DNA of 64,000 nucleotides from JADCGM01 sp943368345 (GCA_943368345.1 CALRKY020000002.1:1-64000); one strand, 5' to 3'. Shown: positions 35,127 to 43,912, counted from the first letter of the stretch. The notes: generated by a model from the letters alone, not told the origin. Numbers and translations are program-made.

Positions 35127-35210
35127 GGCTGGTCCCTCCCCAGAGACGGTGTGGTTGTTACCTTGACGCTGGACGTCGCAGACCACAAGCCCGCGCGTCA
35201 CCGCAGGCCA

Positions 35211-36482
35211 TCAGCTTCGGGTCTTCGCATCCCGCTGTTCGCTGATGAACGCCGCAAATGGGTTGAACTGCAACGCCGGTTCACCGCCTGCCGCCAATCG
35301 GCGCAATTGGGTATAATACCAGGCCTGAGCCGCAAATCCGTTGATGGCGCGGATCATCTTGAACGGGGAACCAGGGCCGAGCAGTCCGGGACCGATGCGG
35401 AGGTCCGCCTCGAAACGTGGCAGGCTCTGGGTATCGCCGTCCAAAAGCGCGTTGATGGCGTCGGGTGCAGCACATAGCGGCCGCCCAACACCGACCATGG
35501 CGATGCCGGCCGCCAGTGCCTGTTCCATCGCCGCGCGGCTGCGAAACCCGCCAGTCACCAGCAACGGCGGGGTTTTTTCCGCCATCAGGGCTTTGGCGAG
35601 ATCGACGAAATAGGCCTCTCTTGCGGCGGTCGACGCCTGTTGCGGCACCTCGGGCGGGTCCATCCCGGCCATGTCCATCATCGCCGGTTGCTCGTAACTT
35701 CCCCCCGACAGTTCGAGCAGGTCGATGCCGAGGTCACTCAACCAGCCTGCAACCGTGGTACATTCCTCAAACGCAAAGCCGCCTTTCTGGAAATCCGCGC
35801 TGTTCAGCTTGACGCCCAGTCCGAAATCACTGCCGACGGCGGCGCGGACGGCCTTCACCGTCTCGGTCAGGAAACGCGCCCGGTTCTCCAGTGAACCACC
35901 CCAGGCATCGGTGCGGCGGTTGGCCAGCGGCGACAGGAATTGGGAGATCAGATAGCCGTGCGCGGCGTGAATCTGCACCCCGCCAAATCCGGCATCTCGG
36001 GCCACGACCGCCGCATTTGCGAACCGTGCGATCAAGCAGGCAATTTCCGCCTCGGTCAGCGGTACCGGCATCCCGAACAGGCCACCCGGCAGGTTGAGCC
36101 GAACTGCCGACGGCGCTTTTGGTGTTTTGTTGATGCTGGTCTGGGTCTGCCGTCCCGCATGGCTGATCTGGACCCAGGAGCTGGCCCCATTGCTGCTCGC
36201 CGCTGCGGCCCAACTTGCCCAGGCTGCTTTCGCGTCGGATGTCAGGGGACCGTCGACGATCACATTCCCCGGCCGCTCCAGATGTTGACGGTCAATCTGG
36301 ACATTGCCGGTGATGAGCAAACCCGACCCCCCGATCGCCCAGCGGCTGTACAGCCGGACATGATCATCGTTCGGCAGCCCATCGCGTCCGGCCAACCCTT
36401 CGGTCATTGCCGCCTTGGCAATTCGGTTCTTGAACCGGTGGCCGGACGGCAACGCGAAGGGTTCAGCCAGACCGCTCGCCAC
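35211..36482 (-). CDS. NADH:flavin oxidoreductase, Old Yellow Enzyme family
   Basis: A 423-residue FMN-dependent ene-reductase-type TIM barrel. It shows LPSGHRFKNRIAKAAMTEGLA, a GNVQIDRQHLERPGNVIVD segment and WVQISHAGRQTQ. The motif GVQIHAAHGYLISQFLSPLANRRTDAWGG (split here) provides the two active-site histidine-region residues; LLVTGGFRSRAAMEQAL and GVGRPLCA bind the FMN phosphate. The start is GTG at 36482, one base past the upstream gene's stop, so it is co-translated with the hydratase/dehydrogenase gene. It may reduce enoyl-CoA or enone intermediates; inferred from context only. Confidence 0.88.
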   Translation of the reverse strand: MASGLAEPFALPSGHRFKNRIAKAAMTEGLAGRDGLPNDDHVRLYSRWAIGGSGLLITGNVQIDRQHLERPGNVIVDGPLTSDAKAAWASWAAAASSNGASSWVQISHAGRQTQTSINKTPKAPSAVRLNLPGGLFGMPVPLTEAEIACLIARFANAAVVARDAGFGGVQIHAAHGYLISQFLSPLANRRTDAWGGSLENRARFLTETVKAVRAAVGSDFGLGVKLNSADFQKGGFAFEECTTVAGWLSDLGIDLLELSGGSYEQPAMMDMAGMDPPEVPQQASTAAREAYFVDLAKALMAEKTPPLLVTGGFRSRAAMEQALAAGIAMVGVGRPLCAAPDAINALLDGDTQSLPRFEADLRIGPGLLGPGSPFKMIRAINGFAAQAWYYTQLRRLAAGGEPALQFNPFAAFISEQRDAKTRS

Positions 36483-36483
36483 C

Positions 36484-38667
36484 TCAGGCGGCCTTCTTCA
36501 TCCGGTTGCCATGGAATGTCTCACCGCGTGCTGCCATGTCGCGCAGCAGCTGCGGTGGGGCAAAGCGCTCGCCGTGCCGCTGTGCAAGGCTGTCCAATAT
36601 GGCAACGACATTTGCCAGGCCCACGGTATCCATCATGCTGAACGGGCCGCCGGTGTGCGGGGCAAAGCCCCAACCGAAAATCGCCCCGAGATCGCCGTCT
36701 TCCGGCGTCTCCAGCACACCCTCGGCGAAGCAGCGCGCGCATTCCACCAGCTGCCGGTAAACCAGCCGCTCCCGCACCGTCTCTGGAGTCGGATCACTAT
36801 GTTCACCGGGGATGGCGACGGTCGCTGAAAGCTCGGGCCACAGATATTTTTTGCCGCCCTCGGGATAGACATAGAATCCCTTGGCGTTCTTGCGTCCCAG
36901 TCGACCGAGTTCGTGCATTGTATCTATGACCCGCCCGCCCGGACCGGCATCATATTTGTCGCCAAGGTCCTTCTTGGTCTGCTGGCCAACCTTGTAAGAC
37001 AGGTCGAGCCCAACCTCGTCATTCACCGCCAGCGGCCCGACCGGCATCCCGGCCATTTTCCCGACATTCTCGATAAGCGCTGGCCCAACGCCCTCACCCA
37101 GCAGGGTCAGGCCTTCCTGGACATAGGTGCCGAAGCAGCGGGAGGTGTAGAAGCCCCGGCTGTCATTGACGACAATCGGCGTCTTCTTGATCTGTGCGAC
37201 ATAATCCAAAGCCTTGGCAATGGCTACTGGCCCAGTCTTCTTACCAACAATGATCTCGACCAGCGGCATTTTCTCGACGGGCGAGAAGAAATGGATACCG
37301 ATGAAATTGTCCGGTTTGCTCCATGCTTCCGCCAATCCGGTGATCGGCAGGGTCGAGGTGTTGGACCCAAAGATTGTGTCTGCACCCACCACGGCTTCGG
37401 TCTTCTTCGTGACATCTGCCTTGATCTCACGGGTCTCGAACACCGCCTCAATAATCAGATCGCAGCCTTTGAGGTCGGCATAGTCCGAGGTCGCATGAAT
37501 GCGGTTCAGGATGGCATCGGCCTTGTCCTGTGCCATCCGCTTTTTGGCGAGCCGGTCGGCGGTATATTGTTTGCCCTTGTCGGCGGCGGCCTGGTCACGG
37601 TCGAGCAGCACGACCTCCATACCGGCCTGCGCCGACACCATCGCAATCCCGGCCCCCATCAGACCAGCACCGAGCATACCCACCTTGCGGGTCGGCATCG
37701 GCGCAACCCCGGCCGGGCGGCGAGCCCCGCGTTCGGCCGCCTGTTTGTTGACAAACAGGCTGCGGATCATATTCCCGGCCTGCGGGTCCGACACCAGCTT
37801 GACGAAATATTTGCTCTCGACCCGGATCGCGGTGTCCATCGGCAATTGCGACCCCTCATACACCGCCGACAATATCGCCACCGGTGCGTTCATATTGTGC
37901 ATGGTTTTTGCCTGCACCATCGCGTTGACGCCGACAAAGGTCTGCATGAACGCCGGGTTCATTGCCCCTGCCCCGCCCGGGAATTTGAAGCTCTTCTGGT
38001 CCCAGGGCTGAACCCCGCCTGCCGGATTGGCCTTCACCCAGGCCGTGGCCCGCGCCACAACGTCCGCCGCCGGCGCGAGTTCGTGCACGACGCCGAAGCC
38101 CTGCGCTTCCTGCGGGCTCATATTCTTGCCCTGCGTCAGGTAGATGAGTGCGGCTTGCACACCCATCAGGCGCGGCAACCGCTGCGTGCCACCGGCTCCG
38201 GGCAGCAACCCAACCATCACCTCGGGTAGGCCGAGCACGATCTTCGGATTATCGCTGCACACCCGGTAGTGGCAGGCGAGCGTCACCTCCAGCCCGCCAC
38301 CGAGTGCAAGGCCGTTGATCGCCGCCGCCACCGGCTTGCCGCAGGTCTCCAGTCTCCGGAACAATCTGTTCAACCCGAACACATTGTCGAACAGCAACGC
38401 CGCTTTGGACTTGCCGCCGCTGTCGCCGGCACCGCTACCGATCATCCCGCCCATGCCCTTGAGGTCCGCTCCGGCCATAAAGCCCGTTGCCTTGCCCGAG
38501 GTGATGACAGCGCCTTTGATCGCCGCATTGGTCGCAACACGTTCGATCACGGCTGCCAGGTCACGGGTGAACTCGCCGGTGATAACGTTCATCGTCTGCC
38601 CCGGTACGTCGATGGTCAGCAGCGCAATACCGTCGGCATCCACATCGAATTTGATGGTCTCGGTCAT
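36484..38667 (-). CDS. Bifunctional enoyl-CoA hydratase / 3-hydroxyacyl-CoA dehydrogenase (FadB/FadJ type)
   Basis: A 727-residue multifunctional beta-oxidation alpha subunit. The N-terminal crotonase domain has oxyanion loops FMAGADLKGM and ALGGGLEVTLACHYR and the catalytic Glu regions in GLPEVMVGLLPGAGGTQRLPR. The dehydrogenase NAD fold starts near residue 328 (VGMLGAGLMGAGIAMVSAQAG), with IHFFSPVEKMPLVEII carrying the catalytic His and the C-terminal dimer domains after 500. It hydrates enoyl-CoA and oxidises the 3-hydroxyacyl-CoA product. The thiolase gene lies upstream across a repeat element. Confidence 0.95.
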   Translation of the reverse strand: MTETIKFDVDADGIALLTIDVPGQTMNVITGEFTRDLAAVIERVATNAAIKGAVITSGKATGFMAGADLKGMGGMIGSGAGDSGGKSKAALLFDNVFGLNRLFRRLETCGKPVAAAINGLALGGGLEVTLACHYRVCSDNPKIVLGLPEVMVGLLPGAGGTQRLPRLMGVQAALIYLTQGKNMSPQEAQGFGVVHELAPAADVVARATAWVKANPAGGVQPWDQKSFKFPGGAGAMNPAFMQTFVGVNAMVQAKTMHNMNAPVAILSAVYEGSQLPMDTAIRVESKYFVKLVSDPQAGNMIRSLFVNKQAAERGARRPAGVAPMPTRKVGMLGAGLMGAGIAMVSAQAGMEVVLLDRDQAAADKGKQYTADRLAKKRMAQDKADAILNRIHATSDYADLKGCDLIIEAVFETREIKADVTKKTEAVVGADTIFGSNTSTLPITGLAEAWSKPDNFIGIHFFSPVEKMPLVEIIVGKKTGPVAIAKALDYVAQIKKTPIVVNDSRGFYTSRCFGTYVQEGLTLLGEGVGPALIENVGKMAGMPVGPLAVNDEVGLDLSYKVGQQTKKDLGDKYDAGPGGRVIDTMHELGRLGRKNAKGFYVYPEGGKKYLWPELSATVAIPGEHSDPTPETVRERLVYRQLVECARCFAEGVLETPEDGDLGAIFGWGFAPHTGGPFSMMDTVGLANVVAILDSLAQRHGERFAPPQLLRDMAARGETFHGNRMKKAA

Positions 38668-38692
38668 CGGGTATTTCCCTTTTCTCTTCTCT

Positions 38693-38786
38693 CGTCATTC
38701 CCGCGAAGGCGGGAACCCACCCCTCGACGCGCCCGGACCGATCCGTGTACGCGTCACCGTGGGTCCCCGCCTTCGCGGGGATGACG
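38693..38786. repeat. Dispersed palindromic repeat, type 1
   Basis: Two 28-base arms (38693-38720 and 38759-38786) are inverted copies differing at two positions; both begin with a CGTCATYCCCGCGAAGGCGG-type core. They enclose a 38-base loop and fill the gap between the thiolase and hydratase genes. Such 'CCCGCGAAGGCGGG' palindromes are scattered through many sphingomonad and other alphaproteobacterial genomes as REP-like elements. Confidence 0.85.
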
Positions 38787-38795
38787 GTTATGTTG

Positions 38796-40013
38796 TTAAA
38801 TCCGTTCGATGATTGTCGCCGTGCCCATCCCGGCGCCGACGCACAAATTGACGAGGGCGGTGCCCTTGCCGGTCCGCTCCAGCTCGTCGAGCACGGTGCC
38901 CAAAATCATGCCGCCGGTCGCACCGAGCGGATGACCCATCGCAATCGCACCGCCGTTGACGTTGACCTTGCTATGATCGAGCCCCAGCGCTTGCATGTAC
39001 CGCAAAACCACACTCGCGAACGCCTCGTTCAGCTCGTACAAGTCGATATCGGCAACCGACATTCCGGCCCGCTGCAAAATCTTGCGCGACACGAACTCCG
39101 GGCCGGTCAGCATGATCGCCGGCTCGGACCCGATTGAGGCCATCGCCCGGATCCGCGCGCGTGGCTTCAGCCCGTATTTCTCGCCCATTTCCCGGTTGCC
39201 GATCAACACCGCCGAGGCGCCGTCGACGATGCCGCTGGAATTGCCGGCATGGTGGACATGGTTGATCTTCTCGACCTCCGGATAGCGCTGCAGGGCAATC
39301 GCATCAAAGCCCGGCATCTGCTCCCCCATCGCCTGAAAGGCGGGAGACAAGCTCGCCATCGACTGCATGTCGGCGCTCGGCCGCATATGCTCGTCATGCG
39401 CCAGCACAACCTCGCCAATCACGTCGCGCACACCGATCACCGAATTCTTGAACCGGCCCTCGCTCCAAGCCTGCGCCGCGCGCTTCTGGCTCTCGATCGC
39501 ATAGGCGTCGACATCATCACGGCTGAAGCCATATTTGGTGGCGATCAGATCCGCGCCAATGCCCTGCGGCATAAAATAGGTCTTGTAGGCAACCGCCGGG
39601 TCCATCGGCCAGGCACCGCCGTCGGCCCCCATCGGAACCCGCGACATGCTCTCCACGCCGCCACCAATCGCAAACATCGCCTCACCGGCCATCACCTTGG
39701 CCGCTGCCATATTGCAGGCCTCAAGCCCCGAAGCGCAGAACCGGTTGATCTGCACGCCCGCCGTCGTCTCGGCATAATCGGCATTCAACACCGCAACGCG
39801 GGCAATGTCCGATCCTTGCTCGCCAACGGGGGCGACGCAGCCAAGCACCACATCGTCGACATCACTGGTGTCGATCCCGGTCCGGTCGCGCAGCGCTTGC
39901 AGAACCTGCGTCGCCAACTGGATCGGCGTGATTTCATGCAGAGAGCCGTCCTTGCGGCCCTTGCCACGCGGGGTCCGGACCGCGTCGTAAATATAAGCTT
40001 CGGTCATCGTCAT
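38796..40013 (-). CDS. Acetyl-CoA C-acyltransferase (thiolase, FadA type)
   Basis: A 405-residue enzyme that splits 3-ketoacyl-CoA with CoA in the last step of beta-oxidation. The nucleophile is C93 (INRFCASGLEA), and the catalytic H361 (IAMGHPLGATG) and C391 (NLCVGAGMG) complete the site. It begins TEAYIYDAVRTPRGKGRKDGS. The gene is flanked on both sides by different palindromic repeats within a leftward beta-oxidation operon. A role in biosynthetic thiolysis is less likely given the context. Confidence 0.95.
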   Translation of the reverse strand: MTMTEAYIYDAVRTPRGKGRKDGSLHEITPIQLATQVLQALRDRTGIDTSDVDDVVLGCVAPVGEQGSDIARVAVLNADYAETTAGVQINRFCASGLEACNMAAAKVMAGEAMFAIGGGVESMSRVPMGADGGAWPMDPAVAYKTYFMPQGIGADLIATKYGFSRDDVDAYAIESQKRAAQAWSEGRFKNSVIGVRDVIGEVVLAHDEHMRPSADMQSMASLSPAFQAMGEQMPGFDAIALQRYPEVEKINHVHHAGNSSGIVDGASAVLIGNREMGEKYGLKPRARIRAMASIGSEPAIMLTGPEFVSRKILQRAGMSVADIDLYELNEAFASVVLRYMQALGLDHSKVNVNGGAIAMGHPLGATGGMILGTVLDELERTGKGTALVNLCVGAGMGTATIIERI

Positions 40014-40022
40014 TCTCCTTAT

Positions 40023-40145
40023 CCCTCTGCCCTTGAGGGAGAGGGTGACTCAGCAACGCTGAGCTGGGTGAGGGGGCAGCGGGCACGATGTCCCCTCACC
40101 CGCCTCGCTTCGCTCAGCACCCTCTCCCTCAAGGGGAGAGGGGGT
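40023..40145. repeat. Dispersed palindromic repeat, type 2
   Basis: The gap between the thiolase and acyl-CoA dehydrogenase genes is a long imperfect inverted repeat. The left arm (CCCTCTGCCCTTGAGGGAGAGGGTG, 40023-40048) mirrors the right arm ending AAGGGGAGAGGG (to about 40143), with inner arms GGGTGAGGGG and CCCCTCACCC. It also has an internal CAGCAACGCTG hairpin. It differs from the type 1 element and resembles repeats I recall from sphingomonad intergenic regions. Confidence 0.8.
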
Positions 40146-41938
40146 TAGAAACTCTCCACCGGCATCGCCATCAGCGCCTCGGCTCCCGCCTCGATCTTGC
40201 GTCGCAGAGCGCCCGCCTCGGGGAACCGGCTTTCGGCAAAATGCCGCGCGGTGATGGTTTTCGCCTCGTAAAACGCCTTGTCGTCTGCTCCGGCATCCAG
40301 CGCCTCATGCGCCGCTTTCGCCATCAGAAGCCACATATGGCCGAGCGCGACGATGCCCATAAGCTGCATATAGGCGTAGGCCGCGCTCCCGGCATTGTTG
40401 GGGTTGGCCATACCATTTTGCATCAGCCAGCCGGTCGCCGTCTGAAGTTCGCCGAGCGATGCCTCAAGCCCCCCAGCCAATTTGTCCAGCCGCGCATCGC
40501 CCTTGGCATCGCTGACCGCCTGCCCGATCATCTGGAAATAGGCCATCACCCCGCGACCACCATTTGACCCGAGTTTACGGCCGACCAAATCCATCGCCTG
40601 TACGCCGTTTGCGCCTTCGTAGATCATCGCAATCCGGGCATCGCGGACGAACTGTTCCATCCCCCATTCGGCAACATAGCCATGGCCGCCAAAAACCTGC
40701 TGGGAATTGGTCGCGCTGGCATAGCCGGTGTCGGTGAACACGCCTTTGATCACCGGCGTCAGCAGCGAAATCAGATCATCGGCTGTCTGCCGTTCGGCCT
40801 CGGTTTGCGCCTTGTGGCTGAGATCGACCTGCAACGCCCCCCACAGTGCCAGCGCCCGCGCGCCCTCGTTGAACGCCCGGGCATCGAGCAGCATGCGCCG
40901 CACGTCCGGATGGACCATCAACGGGTCGGCCTTGGCATCCGGCTCCACCGCGCCGGTCAGGCCGCGCCCCTGTCGCCGGTCCTTCGCATAGGCCACGGCA
41001 TTCTGGTAGGAGACTTCCCCCATGCTGATGCCCTGGATGCCGACACCGAGCCGGGCGGCGTTCATCATGATGAACATGCCCTTCAGGCCCTTATTCTCCC
41101 CGCCGACCAGGTATCCGGTCGCCCCGTCATAGTTCATCACGCAGGTCGAATTGCCGTGGATGCCCATCTTGTGCTCGATCGACCCACAGCTAAGGTCATT
41201 GCGGGCACCGAGACTGCCGTCGGCATTGACCAGAAACTTCGGCACGATGAACAGGCTGATGCCCTTCACATTGTCCGGCGCGCCGCTGACCTTGGCCAGT
41301 ACCAGATGGACGATGTTGTCGGCCATGTCATGCTCGCCCGACGAGATGAAAATCTTGGTGCCGCTGATCCTGTAGCTGCCATCCGACTGTGGCTCGGCCT
41401 TGGTGCGGATCAGGCCGAGATCGGTCCCGCAATGCGGCTCGGTCAGGTTCATTGTGCCGGTCCAGCGCCCGTGGATCATGTTGGGCAGGAAACGCTGTTT
41501 CAGCTCGTCGGATGCCGCGACATTGATCGCGGCAATCGCTCCACCGGTCAGGCCTGGGTACATCGAAAACGCCATATTGGCGGAGCCGAGATATTCCTCC
41601 ATCGCCATCGAAATCGCATGCGGCAGCCCCTGCCCGCCATATTCAACCGGCGCACCCAATGTGCCCCAACCGCCATCGCAGAATTGCTTATAGGCGTCCT
41701 TGAACCCGGTCGGCGTGGTCACCGACCCATCCGCATGCCGGGTGCAGCCTTCCCTGTCGCCGATCTGGTTGAGCGGTTGCAAAACCTCCTCAACAAATTT
41801 CGCGCCCTCAATCAAGATCGCCTCAACCAAGTCAGGCGTCGCATCAGCAAAGCCCGGCAGATTGGCATATTTCTCCAGCTGCACGATATGCTTCAGGATG
41901 AACTGCGTATCCTTCACCGGGGCGCGATAGGTTGGCAT
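40145..41938 (-). CDS. Acyl-CoA dehydrogenase, long form with extra C-terminal domain
   Basis: A 597-residue FAD enzyme that makes the first double bond in beta-oxidation. It belongs to the roughly 600-residue group (DmdC-like). It shows GLPHAISMAMEEYL, MNLTEPHCGTDLGLIRT (FAD site), FISSGEHD, LGVGIQGI, QVFGGHGYVAEWGMEQFVRDARI and the catalytic-Glu segment MIYEGANGVQAMDLVGRKL, then an extra helical C-terminal region. The ATG at 41938, one base past the MerR gene stop, gives the standard MPTYRAPVKD start; an upstream Met lies inside the MerR gene. Confidence 0.93.
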   Translation of the reverse strand: MPTYRAPVKDTQFILKHIVQLEKYANLPGFADATPDLVEAILIEGAKFVEEVLQPLNQIGDREGCTRHADGSVTTPTGFKDAYKQFCDGGWGTLGAPVEYGGQGLPHAISMAMEEYLGSANMAFSMYPGLTGGAIAAINVAASDELKQRFLPNMIHGRWTGTMNLTEPHCGTDLGLIRTKAEPQSDGSYRISGTKIFISSGEHDMADNIVHLVLAKVSGAPDNVKGISLFIVPKFLVNADGSLGARNDLSCGSIEHKMGIHGNSTCVMNYDGATGYLVGGENKGLKGMFIMMNAARLGVGIQGISMGEVSYQNAVAYAKDRRQGRGLTGAVEPDAKADPLMVHPDVRRMLLDARAFNEGARALALWGALQVDLSHKAQTEAERQTADDLISLLTPVIKGVFTDTGYASATNSQQVFGGHGYVAEWGMEQFVRDARIAMIYEGANGVQAMDLVGRKLGSNGGRGVMAYFQMIGQAVSDAKGDARLDKLAGGLEASLGELQTATGWLMQNGMANPNNAGSAAYAYMQLMGIVALGHMWLLMAKAAHEALDAGADDKAFYEAKTITARHFAESRFPEAGALRRKIEAGAEALMAMPVESF

Positions 41939-41939
41939 G

Positions 41940-42350
41940 TCAAAATTCCTCGCTGGTGGCGTCGCGCTTGCCCATTCGCAGCATCGCGACAAATTGTTGC
42001 AATTCATCAATCATTTCATCGATGTCGGCCTTTTGGGAGGCGAGCGTCGCAACCCGCTGCTCGCAGCGCTCGATTGTCACCCGCCGCTGCGTTTCCCGAC
42101 CGTCATCGGCCCCGTACAAATCCAGCATTTCGCGAATTTCCGCGATGCTGAACCCCACCCGTTTGCCCCGCAAAATCCACGCAAGCCGCGCCCGGTCCCC
42201 CTTGGAATAGAGGCGGGATGTTCCCAAGCGCGCTGGGGTGATAAGCCCTTCGCCTTCGTAAAAGCGAATCGTGCGCGGGGTGACCGAGAATTCGGTCGCG
42301 AGGTCGGATATCGACCAGAGTGATTGCTGTCCTGTGGATGGCGCGAGCAT
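41940..42350 (-). CDS. MerR family regulator of the beta-oxidation operon
   Basis: A 136-residue repressor/activator. The winged helix-turn-helix is at residues 14-60 (ISDLATEFSVTPRTIRFYEGEGLITPARLG, split), followed by a coiled-coil dimer helix (ERCEQRVATLASQKADIDEMIDEL). There is no C-terminal Cys metal site. Adjacency to an acyl-CoA dehydrogenase matches LiuR-type regulators of fatty-acid and branched-chain degradation. It is first in the operon, and a 16-bp palindrome lies 17 bases before its start, so it is likely autoregulated. Confidence 0.9.
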   Translation of the reverse strand: MLAPSTGQQSLWSISDLATEFSVTPRTIRFYEGEGLITPARLGTSRLYSKGDRARLAWILRGKRVGFSIAEIREMLDLYGADDGRETQRRVTIERCEQRVATLASQKADIDEMIDELQQFVAMLRMGKRDATSEEF

Positions 42351-42366
42351 GCGCTCGAATTAGAAA

Positions 42367-42382
42367 ACGTTTACGTAAACGT
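42367..42382. promoter_or_regulatory. Operator palindrome ACGTTTACGTAAACGT
   Basis: A perfect 16-bp palindrome lies 17 bases before the MerR start codon. It contains the TTACGTAA core known for LiuR-type MerR sites, so binding by the adjacent MerR protein is the simplest reading. Confidence 0.75.
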
Positions 42383-42431
42383 CAATACCGCCACTTGTCG
42401 GCGAGACTAGGCAGGCTTCGTTCCGCGACTT

Positions 42432-42809
42432 ATGTTGCAGCTCATGCTCGCGGTCCTCCTCTTGGTCGAAATTGCACGATGCGCGCCGGGAACGCCCTGC
42501 CCTTCCGCTGAAGAATTGAAGGAAGCGGTCAGGGCCCACGTTGACGATGAAATTGGAAAACGTGCTGCGGCGCATGAACAAGGCAAGCCGGATGAAATTG
42601 TACTCGTGCACCCCCGGCCGATATCGAAGATTGACAACATCTTCTGCGGACGGGAGCGCGTAAGCTCCCCGAATTCCATCAATTGCAGTTTCACCATAAA
42701 CTACGTTGGCGACCGCAAATTCACCGTCGCTACCCTAGCCAAGAGGCCCGAAGGTTGGATCATTTTGAATGAGATAGGGGTCTATCGAGAAGGCAGACTA
42801 GCTCGCTAG
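42432..42809 (+). CDS. Small exported protein of unknown function
   Basis: A 125-residue protein that I do not recognise. The N-terminus is a short hydrophobic signal-like stretch (residues 1-16), then a charged region EELKEAVRAHVDDEIGKRAAAHEQ, two further cysteines (IFCGRE, INCSFT) and a beta-rich C-terminal part (VGDRKFTVATLAKRPEGWIIL). Codon use is less GC-rich than the neighbours. It is divergent from the MerR gene and its end overlaps the end of the oxidoreductase gene by four bases. A start at Met5 is equally possible. Confidence 0.6.
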   Translation: MLQLMLAVLLLVEIARCAPGTPCPSAEELKEAVRAHVDDEIGKRAAAHEQGKPDEIVLVHPRPISKIDNIFCGRERVSSPNSINCSFTINYVGDRKFTVATLAKRPEGWIILNEIGVYREGRLAR

Positions 42810-43462
42810 ATTATGGCTTCAATTTCGCGGTCGTGATGACGATGACGCCCGCTACCGGCCTGCCCTACCAGCACCGCAATCGCCCCTGCAACATCTTCGA
42901 CGCGAACTGCCGCATAGTCGGGCGCAATCCGCTTCACCACCGGATTGACCCACGCTGCCACCCGCTGCCCCAATTCCTCCGCCGGCCGCCGCGCTGCTCG
43001 CTCCCCAAGCAGCAACCCCGGTTGCAGGATATCAAGACGCTCGAACCCGAGCGCGGCCAGCGCCGCTTCGGTATCGCCCTTGACCGACAGGTAGAAGTTT
43101 CCGCTCCCCTGCCGCGCGCCGACCGAGGTCACCACGATGAACTGACGCGCGCCGAGCGCCTTAGCGGCTTTGGCGAGAGCGATGACCGTATCGAAATCCA
43201 CCCGCCGGAATGCGGCCTGTGTCTTTGCAATACGGATCGTCGTACCAAGGCAAGAGATGCCAACATCCAACGGCCCCAACCCCATCGCCGCCGCCGTCCC
43301 CGCCGGATCGGCGATCAGCGCATCGAAGTCGGTCACTCGCTCGTGTGCTGCAACCCCGCGCCGCACCAGGCTGGTCAGCGCCACATCCTCCCGCACCAAC
43401 AACCGCTGGGTCAGCAACCCGCCAACCAACCCAGTCCCCCCACCAAGGAGAATGCGTGTCAT
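42806..43462 (-). CDS. NAD(P)H-binding oxidoreductase, HTATIP2-like SDR
   Basis: A 218-residue atypical short-chain reductase. The dinucleotide loop is GGGTGLVGG near residue 7, and it has a ARQFIVVTSVGA strand with YLSVKGDTEAAL (a Y-x-x-x-K motif), followed by LDILQPGLLLGERA. Related proteins (TIP30/HTATIP2, YwnB-like) bind NADPH but have few known reactions. The ATG at 43462 shares one base with the hisI stop; the upstream open frame overlaps hisI and is not used. It is probably co-transcribed with hisI. Confidence 0.85.
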   Translation of the reverse strand: MTRILLGGGTGLVGGLLTQRLLVREDVALTSLVRRGVAAHERVTDFDALIADPAGTAAAMGLGPLDVGISCLGTTIRIAKTQAAFRRVDFDTVIALAKAAKALGARQFIVVTSVGARQGSGNFYLSVKGDTEAALAALGFERLDILQPGLLLGERAARRPAEELGQRVAAWVNPVVKRIAPDYAAVRVEDVAGAIAVLVGQAGSGRHRHHDREIEAII

Positions 43463-43818
43463 CAGATCAATTCCCCGTCCTTCAACACCCGGTAGAAGCA
43501 GCTGCGCTCGCCGGTATGGCAGGCTGGCCCTGCCGGCTCGACCTTCATCCACAGCGCATCCTGATCGCAATCGATCCGCATTTCGATCACCCGCTGAACA
43601 TTCCCGGAGGTACCGCCTTTGTGCCAGACCTCGGCCCGGGACCGGGACCAATAATGCGCCTCCCCTGTCGCCAGCGTCGCGGCAAGCGCGGCTGCGTCCA
43701 TGTTGGCGACCATAAGCAATTCGCCGGTCGCGGCGTCAGTGGCCACGGCCTGGATCAGACCACGCTCGTCCCATTTCGGGGCCAGTCGGGTCGTTGTTTC
43801 GCGCTCTGCCTTGTCCAT
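43462..43818 (-). CDS. hisI: Phosphoribosyl-AMP cyclohydrolase
   Basis: A 118-residue enzyme of histidine synthesis that opens the adenine ring of phosphoribosyl-AMP. It shows LLMVANMDAAALAATLATGEAHYWSRSR (split), EVWHKGGTSGN and metal-ligand segments IDCDQDALWM and ACHTGERSCFYR. It is a monofunctional HisI without a HisE domain. The ATG at 43818 is chosen because the family begins close before the WDERGLIQAV segment. It is divergent from purF over 94 bases. Confidence 0.95.
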   Translation of the reverse strand: MDKAERETTTRLAPKWDERGLIQAVATDAATGELLMVANMDAAALAATLATGEAHYWSRSRAEVWHKGGTSGNVQRVIEMRIDCDQDALWMKVEPAGPACHTGERSCFYRVLKDGELI

Positions 43819-43912
43819 CGCAATTCCATTGCCTTTTTGTGACGAGAGGGGGCGACAAGTCGCAACCATCCGCCTATATGCCGCAAACCACGCCACCGAG
43901 ACCGGAGTCCCG

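Noticed and set aside
36913..38229. 438-codon open frame antisense to the hydratase/dehydrogenase
   Set aside because: A shadow of codon bias; no start signal or domain.
38693..40145. Palindromic repeats considered as a CRISPR array
   Set aside because: There are only single inverted pairs of two unrelated types, with no regular direct repeats, spacers or cas genes.
40682..42151. 489-codon open frame antisense to the acyl-CoA dehydrogenase
   Set aside because: Low-complexity His/Arg/Gly-rich translation typical of a shadow frame; the real gene on the other strand has all FAD motifs.
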